Assembly: GCA_030602845.1 (NCBI GenBank)
Contig: JAUVYZ010000061.1
Location: forward strand, 1 to 9,243
Reading direction: 5' to 3'
Length of the DNA: 9,243 bases
Source: Phycisphaerae bacterium
GTDB taxonomy: Bacteria; Planctomycetota; Phycisphaerae; Sedimentisphaerales; Anaerobacaceae
Below, piece by piece: positions 5,882 through 9,243 of the stretch. Position numbers and translations under genes: made by a program. The stretch's first letter is position 1; every line of letters begins with the position of its first letter. The notes beneath the pieces were generated by a model. That model had not been told where the DNA came from. It did not search any database and saw nothing but the letters and a program-made list of their open reading frames with translations.

Positions 5882-7327
5882 GTGGAACCTCAGAACTATC
5901 TGGGAGTTTATTTAAGCAAAGACGCTGCGACCGTGGTTTGCCTCGGTTCGCAAGGCCGGGACGGAAACGTTTTGGGCTGCTTTAGCGTCTCTGTTGAAGA
6001 GCAGGAGGAGCAAAACCAGCAAGTGCTGGCAAATCTTATTGTCCGGGGTTGTGCCGAGAGAGAGTTGAAATTTTCCGAAGTTGCAGTGGCTCTGGATTGT
6101 GCAATGTTTATGCAGCATAATGTCCACAGCGAGTTTAATGAGCCGAAACAAGTTGCTGCGACTGTCAGGTTCGATACGGAGGAAGCTCTTGCCATGGATG
6201 TGACCGACGTTGCGATAGCTTTCGAAATAACTTCAAGTGACCAGACCGGCTCGGCGCTAACCGTCTTTACCGCACAGCGAAAGATATTGTCAGATGTTAT
6301 TCTTTCTTTGCAACAGTATAATATTGACCCCGTAAGCATAGAGCCGGATGTTAATTGCCTGTCAAGATTTATCCGGCAAAATATATCCCTGCCCGAAGAT
6401 TTGCATCCTTTTTTCTGTGCGTTTTCCCGCCGAAACGGTTACTTTATTGTCCCTGCCGGCGAGAAGCAGGGACCGCAAAAAACATCGGCTGTGCGGACGT
6501 TTCTGGTCGGGCCGACGCAGACCAGAACCGAACTGCTCGCAAGGGAAGTCTCTGTAACCGCCGCTTTGGTTGAAACCGGCGAGGCGATAAATTGCCTTAA
6601 AGTTTTCGACTCCACCGGCTCTGTAAACTATCAGCAGCTCAGTGAAAAGCTGGGTATCGAAGCCAGCGGTGTTGATTTCGCTGAGTCTGCCGGAGCCGAG
6701 CCGGCGGCTCTGGCCGATTGTGCCGACCCCGTTGATTTTGCAATTGCCTATGGGGCGGCTGTGGCTCATCTGGAAAAACCGCAAAGCATAAATTTCCGCA
6801 ACGATTTTATGCCTTATCAGGGCAAGAAGCTGCGGCTGCAAAAAGCACTGAAGCTGGCGGCAATATCTGTTGCCATTCTTGCGCTTGCCGTCGGCGTTTA
6901 TTTTCAATGGGGCCCCCAACAATTATCGGAAACAAACAAAGACCGCAACGAACTGCGTAAGAGATTAGAGACGGACTACTCGGCGGTTATGTTCGGCAGA
7001 GAACCGCCGGCCAAATCCAACCCTGTAAAAAAACTTGAAGCCGAATTAAGACGCGTCAAAAAGCAGAGCGGGCCGTCAGATGTCGTGTCGGCAAGACTGA
7101 TATTGGTGCTTGAGGCGTTTAATAAATACGCAGCAAAAAAGATGGATTTAAATATAGATTCGGTTACCATTACAAGCAAGATTAGTATAGCAGGTGATAC
7201 CTCCAGCCCGGGAAACACCCTAATGTTTTTCAAAGCAATCAAGGAGAAGCTGGAAATTTTGCAAGAGCGCGTCTATACAAAGGACAGGCGTAACCATTTC
7301 AGCATAACGGTTGTGCCGAAAAAATAA
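5882..7327 (+). CDS. gspL: GspL, actin-like inner-membrane platform protein
   Basis: A 481-residue protein that recruits GspE to the membrane and, with GspM, anchors the platform. The N-terminal ~310 residues read as the actin-like (PilM/GspL cytoplasmic) fold: opening NYLGVYLSKDAATVVCL, central VTDVAIAFEI and LTVFTAQRKILSDVILSLQQYNIDPVSIEPD, and closing DFAIAYGAAVAHLEK (285-299). A single membrane helix follows (about 325-341), then a charged coiled-coil region and a small C-terminal domain consistent with the ferredoxin-like periplasmic domain of GspL. This equals a PilM-PilN fusion, the defining architecture of GspL. GTG 5882 is preferred over TTG 5873 because of AGGAG spacing. It begins 28 bases after gspK and is followed by gspM after 15 bases. 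Confidence 0.87.
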   Translation: MEPQNYLGVYLSKDAATVVCLGSQGRDGNVLGCFSVSVEEQEEQNQQVLANLIVRGCAERELKFSEVAVALDCAMFMQHNVHSEFNEPKQVAATVRFDTEEALAMDVTDVAIAFEITSSDQTGSALTVFTAQRKILSDVILSLQQYNIDPVSIEPDVNCLSRFIRQNISLPEDLHPFFCAFSRRNGYFIVPAGEKQGPQKTSAVRTFLVGPTQTRTELLAREVSVTAALVETGEAINCLKVFDSTGSVNYQQLSEKLGIEASGVDFAESAGAEPAALADCADPVDFAIAYGAAVAHLEKPQSINFRNDFMPYQGKKLRLQKALKLAAISVAILALAVGVYFQWGPQQLSETNKDRNELRKRLETDYSAVMFGREPPAKSNPVKKLEAELRRVKKQSGPSDVVSARLILVLEAFNKYAAKKMDLNIDSVTITSKISIAGDTSSPGNTLMFFKAIKEKLEILQERVYTKDRRNHFSITVVPKK

Positions 7328-7342
7328 TTAAGGAACCGCTTT

Positions 7343-7852
7343 ATGGATATGAAAGACATATACAAGAACCCGACTTCGTATTACATAATCGTTCCCATTA
7401 TGGTTGCTCTGTGGCCATTATTGGTCTGGGGTGTATATTTACCGAATGCAAAACGTAGCTTGAAGAGGGAGAAGGCCGAATATAGCGAAGCCCAAAAAAA
7501 AATGTTAGAGATTTTACTTCTTGACCCTGACCGACTGGAATTTACTGATACGAACAAGGCGCCTGCTGAATTTGCTTATGTCAGTGCTGTTGCAAAGGTC
7601 GCCGGTTTTTGCGGAATAGCATCGGCCAATTATAAAGTCAGTTCCGGACCAGTCATAACCAGGCAGGGAAAGAAAAGCCAGACCGCCACTGTAAGTTTGA
7701 AGGATGTTGACATAGTAAAATTCGCCAAATTTCTCTCGACAATCCAACTTCGCTGGGCAGATTTGCAGTGTGAGAAACTCAAAAAACTCAAGAAAAAGGC
7801 GGGCTTCCCCGATAGATGGGACGTGGATTTGGAATTCAAATATTACTATTAA
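7343..7852 (+). CDS. gspM: GspM-like (PilO-like) inner-membrane platform protein
   Basis: A 169-residue bitopic membrane protein, the expected partner of GspL. It has a short cytoplasmic N-terminus, one membrane helix (about 13-33, YYIIVPIMVALWPLLVWGVY), a charged helical segment (35-57) and a C-terminal alpha/beta domain with LKDVDIVKFAKFLSTIQLR, consistent with the ferredoxin-like fold of GspM/PilO. Sequence conservation in this family is weak, so topology and position right after gspL carry the assignment. AAGGA at 7330-7334 is 8 bases before the ATG; a second in-frame ATG at 7349 is possible. It is the last gene of the operon; no gspN or gspO follows. No strong intrinsic terminator is seen after it. 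Confidence 0.8.
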   Translation: MDMKDIYKNPTSYYIIVPIMVALWPLLVWGVYLPNAKRSLKREKAEYSEAQKKMLEILLLDPDRLEFTDTNKAPAEFAYVSAVAKVAGFCGIASANYKVSSGPVITRQGKKSQTATVSLKDVDIVKFAKFLSTIQLRWADLQCEKLKKLKKKAGFPDRWDVDLEFKYYY

Positions 7853-7925
7853 AACCAGCCGATTGCAGCTTGCCCGCTAATTCAATTTTAGCATTTCTGT
7901 TTTTGTGTTCTAAATTTTGGCCATC

Positions 7926-7937
7926 ACTATATATAGT
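7926..7937. promoter_or_regulatory. 12-base perfect palindrome, candidate operator
   Basis: actatatatagt is its own reverse complement. A near copy, acaatatatagt (8171-8182), matches at 11 of 12 bases and lies in the presumed flgM leader, 245 bases downstream. It could be a dimeric regulator site. AT-alternating palindromes also arise easily by chance. Confidence 0.25.
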
Positions 7938-8086
7938 ATATTGCCCGTCTTTCCCGGATAGACTACTGCAGCCGGTTTTGGTGTGAAAAGGCGGTTTCTT
8001 TAAAAGCTTGTTTTTTGGCACTAATAAGCCGTATTTTCCCACAAATTGGTGTAACTTTATGCTTTTGTGGCAGTTAGGTAAAAAGC

Positions 8087-8105
8087 AAACTTTTCTAAAG
8101 TTTTT
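8087..8105 (+). terminator. Weak AT-rich hairpin with T residues, possible operon terminator
   Basis: aaacttt (8087-8093) and aaagttt (8097-8103) form a 7-bp stem with a 3-base loop, running into a T-tract at 8101-8105. The stem has only one G-C pair and is 235 bases beyond gspM, and it overlaps a candidate -35 element, so termination here is doubtful. Confidence 0.2.
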
Positions 8106-8124
8106 CGTCTGTTCCTGTCGATAT
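8096..8124 (+). promoter_or_regulatory. Candidate sigma-28 (FliA/SigD) promoter of the flgM-like gene
   Basis: TAAAGTTT (8096-8103) is an exact match to the sigma-28 -35 consensus. GTCGATAT (8117-8124) matches the SigD -10 form GCCGATAT at seven of eight positions. The gap between TAAA and the -10 box is 17 bases, one or two more than the usual 14-16. It lies 125 bases before an FlgM-type gene, and flgM is a known sigma-28 target in enteric bacteria, which makes the match more credible. The long spacing is the main weakness. Confidence 0.4.
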
Positions 8125-8248
8125 CAATATTGTAAAGTTGTTTCGGCCCTCGAAGGGATTTAGGGGGTGCACAATATATAGTGGTTCTACGCTCCTGGAC
8201 AAAAGGACGGATGCTTTTGTCTGTAGCTGGTCTGTCAAGGTATTTCAA

Positions 8249-8530
8249 ATGCCGGATTTTGATTCCAACGACCGGTTTGGGGGGCAGAATCGACAGGAGG
8301 ACCCTGTCGATGAGAACCTGGCTCCAGATGAGGATTTGATTATGGAGCAGATACTTGAAAATATCAACACTACGCCAATTGGCCGGGTGTTAAAAAAGAT
8401 TGCTTCGCTGCCGGAAGCTCGCAGGGAGAAAGTTCTTAATGTCCGCCGGCAGCTTACCGAGGGTAAATACAATCTCAATGAGCGATTGGATGTTGCTCTC
8501 GATAAGGTCCTTGAGGACCTTACCGCATAA
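8249..8530 (+). CDS. flgM: FlgM-like anti-sigma-28 factor
   Basis: A 93-residue acidic protein. The N-terminal half (residues 1-35) is polar and probably disordered (DSNDRFGGQNRQEDPVDENL). The C-terminal half has ARREKVLNVRRQLTEGKYNLNERLDVALDKVLEDL, matching the FlgM sigma-binding pattern (R-x-KV-x-x-(I/L)R-x-x-(I/L)-x-x-G-x-Y-x-(V/L)-x-x-x-x-(V/I)A-x-x-(L/V)L). FlgM binds sigma-28 and holds back late flagellar genes until it is exported. ATG 8249 is chosen over an upstream TTG (8138) because AAGG lies 8 bases before it and the upstream extension has no family character. The gene is isolated: T2SS genes lie before it, and convergent spoVG lies 14 bases after it. No flagellar genes are in the window, so its sigma partner is unknown. 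Confidence 0.75.
   Translation: MPDFDSNDRFGGQNRQEDPVDENLAPDEDLIMEQILENINTTPIGRVLKKIASLPEARREKVLNVRRQLTEGKYNLNERLDVALDKVLEDLTA
8503..8522. terminator. Perfect inverted repeat at the convergent flgM/spoVG ends
   Basis: taaggtcct (8503-8511) and aggacctta (8514-8522) form a perfect 20-base inverted repeat within the last codons of the flgM-like gene, 22 bases from the spoVG stop. Being symmetric, it would fold in transcripts from either strand. No T-tract follows on either side, so it may be only a weak or bidirectional pause or 3'-end element. Confidence 0.3.
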
Positions 8531-8544
8531 TGGGGTTCCTTTAA

Positions 8545-8985
8545 CTACGAAATTACTTCAGGAATTTCATCGTCCGGCTCATCCATTTCGACCGGCTTAT
8601 AGCCCGGCTGCTTTGATTTTTCCAGCTCTTCTGTGAAGGCGGCTATAACTTTTTCCTGAATTCTCTGCCTGCATTCTGCATTTATCGGATGGGCGATATC
8701 GGCGTGCAGTTTCATTCTGCCTTTGAAATCCTTCTTTGCCCGGTTTTCCGAAAGCGCTGTTCCACAATTATTGCAGAATTTGGCTCTGAGATGGTTTTTG
8801 CCCCCGCATTTGTCGCAATGGTCGCTCATTTTTCTCGAAGGCATAGCGACGAAATAACCGCTCGTGCCTTCGATGACCTTGATATCGCGAACCACGAACT
8901 CATTGTCCATCGTTACTGAGCAAAAAGCTTTTAATCTGTCATCTTTGTTGTTTACTAATTTGACTCTGACCTCACTGATTTCCAT
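8545..8985 (-). CDS. spoVG: SpoVG family nucleic-acid-binding regulator with a zinc-ribbon-like insert
   Basis: A 146-residue SpoVG, longer than the usual 85-100. The core is clear: MEISEVRVKLVN, then DRLKAFCSVTMDNEFVVRDIKVIEG and GYFVAMPSRK (1-52), resuming at DIAHPINAECRQRIQEKVIAAF (96-117). Between the two, in place of the short loop of typical SpoVG, is an insert with CDKC-x10-CNNC (Cys 57, 60, 71, 74), the pattern of a four-cysteine zinc ribbon. An acidic tail (EMDEPDDEIPEVIS) ends it. SpoVG proteins are small DNA- and RNA-binding regulators first known from Bacillus sporulation; here sporulation is not implied. GAGG lies 8 bases before the ATG. ispE ends 22 bases upstream on the same strand, so the two are probably cotranscribed. 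Confidence 0.92.
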   Translation of the reverse strand: MEISEVRVKLVNNKDDRLKAFCSVTMDNEFVVRDIKVIEGTSGYFVAMPSRKMSDHCDKCGGKNHLRAKFCNNCGTALSENRAKKDFKGRMKLHADIAHPINAECRQRIQEKVIAAFTEELEKSKQPGYKPVEMDEPDDEIPEVIS

Positions 8986-9007
8986 TTTCTTTGCCTCGCT
9001 TAAAAGT

Positions 9008-9243
9008 TTACCATCTATTGTTATTCACGATAATGCTTTTGCAACCGATTTGTTGCTCGAGTTTGCGTCTGTTTTCCCCTGCTCTTTCTTTATCCCTGCT
9101 GTCCATAATACAAAACATTGCTGAACCACTGCCGCTCAGGCACAAAGGCCCCATACCTAATGATTCAATTTTAGCTTTCAACTCAGCAAGCTCTTTATAC
9201 AAACTAAAACAGCTTGTTTCGAGCATATTTGCGCACATTTTCG
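9008..9243 (-). CDS. ispE: IspE, 4-diphosphocytidyl-2-C-methyl-D-erythritol kinase (C-terminal fragment)
   Basis: The last ~77 residues of the GHMP-family kinase that phosphorylates CDP-methylerythritol in the MEP isoprenoid pathway. The frame runs off the window's right edge, so the N-terminus and the ATP-binding motif are missing, and the first visible Met is not the start. The diagnostic piece is LCLSGSGSAMFCIM, the GHMP motif 3 (SGSG) near the C-terminus. It is preceded by NMLETSCFSLYKELAELKAKIESLG, fitting the family's N-x-LE-x...P-x-L-x-x-LK helix. The order ispE then spoVG on one strand recalls the ispE-purR-yabJ-spoVG order of Bacillus, here without the two middle genes. Other GHMP kinases share SGSG, but the context and the NxLE segment favour IspE. 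Confidence 0.85.
   Translation of the reverse strand, partial: KMCANMLETSCFSLYKELAELKAKIESLGMGPLCLSGSGSAMFCIMDSRDKERAGENRRKLEQQIGCKSIIVNNNRW

Larger units (their letters stand above)
7853..8248 (+). other. Non-coding region between gspM and the flgM-like gene
   Basis: About 400 bases with no convincing gene on either strand. It contains a perfect 12-base AT palindrome (7926-7937) with a near copy at 8171-8182, a weak AT-only hairpin followed by T residues (8087-8105), a candidate sigma-28-type promoter (8096-8124), and two small hairpins in the presumed flgM leader: ccct-cga-aggg (8147-8157) and gacaaaag/cttttgtc (8198-8205 with 8214-8221). The word atgcttttgt appears twice (8059-8068, 8211-8220). 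The region most likely holds the gspM 3' end and the flgM promoter and leader. Confidence 0.55.

Noticed and set aside
2..7852. Type IV pilus (pilB/C/M/N/O) operon instead of T2SS
   Set aside because: The calcium-loop GspG, the GspH/I/J/K set and the fused PilM-PilN-like GspL are specific to type II secretion.
8017..8031. Sigma-54-like TGGCAC element
   Set aside because: The -12 GC falls one base off the fixed 10-base spacing from the GG, so the match fails.
7836..8042. 68-codon open frame on the - strand after gspM
   Set aside because: It begins with a GTG without a ribosome binding site, overlaps the end of gspM antisense, and has no recognisable motif or hydrophobic pattern.
8133..8159. 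Second TAAAGTT box as another sigma-28 promoter
   Set aside because: No GCCGATAA-like -10 box occurs at a suitable distance.
8138..8248. N-terminal extension of the flgM-like gene from a TTG
   Set aside because: The TTG has no Shine-Dalgarno sequence and the added residues show no family character, while ATG 8249 has AAGG at good spacing.

Overview
The window holds most of a type II secretion system (T2SS, general secretory pathway) operon on the + strand, followed by a small FlgM-like anti-sigma gene and, converging from the opposite strand, the 3' end of ispE followed by spoVG. Base composition is moderate, with AT-rich spacers. No single sequence fixes the host. A full gspE-to-gspM set with enlarged pseudopilins, a FlgM-type gene, and a SpoVG carrying a four-cysteine insert next to ispE together suggest a Gram-negative bacterium outside the Proteobacteria. 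My best guess, from general knowledge of such gene sets, is Planctomycetota (Phycisphaerae / Sedimentisphaerales type). That placement is inference.

Layout: positions 2-304 are the 3' end of gspE (assembly ATPase). 413-1630 is gspF (inner-membrane platform) and 1726-2157 is gspG (major pseudopilin). The minor pseudopilins follow: gspH (about 2165-2749), gspI (2733-3593), gspJ (3678-4553) and gspK (about 4531-5853). gspL (5882-7327; actin-like domain, membrane helix and ferredoxin-like domain) and gspM (7343-7852) complete the platform. The order E-F-G-H-I-J-K-L-M is the canonical gsp order. gspC, gspD and the prepilin peptidase gspO are not in the window. 7853-8248 is a roughly 400-base non-coding stretch with a candidate sigma-28-type promoter, leading into an flgM-like gene (8249-8530). 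On the - strand, ispE (9008 to beyond the window end) precedes spoVG (8545-8985) with a 22-base gap.

How it works together: GspE hydrolyses ATP and, through GspF, GspL and GspM, drives assembly of a GspG pseudopilus tipped by GspH/I/J/K, which pushes folded exoproteins through the outer-membrane secretin. All five pseudopilins keep the prepilin-peptidase G|hydrophobic cleavage site, and G, H, I and J keep Glu+5. GspK lacks it, as is normal for that family.

The unusual parts are at the joins and tails of the genes. There is a strong hairpin between gspF and gspG, a duplicated hairpin arm around the gspH start, and in-frame 18-base tandem repeats in the ends of gspI and gspJ, the latter running into the gspK start. 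gspK has two low-complexity inserts. GspI has a long C-terminal extension with an apparent MerR/excisionase-like helix-turn-helix. Outside the operon, the SpoVG zinc-ribbon-like insert and the possible sigma-28 promoter of flgM are the points most worth following.
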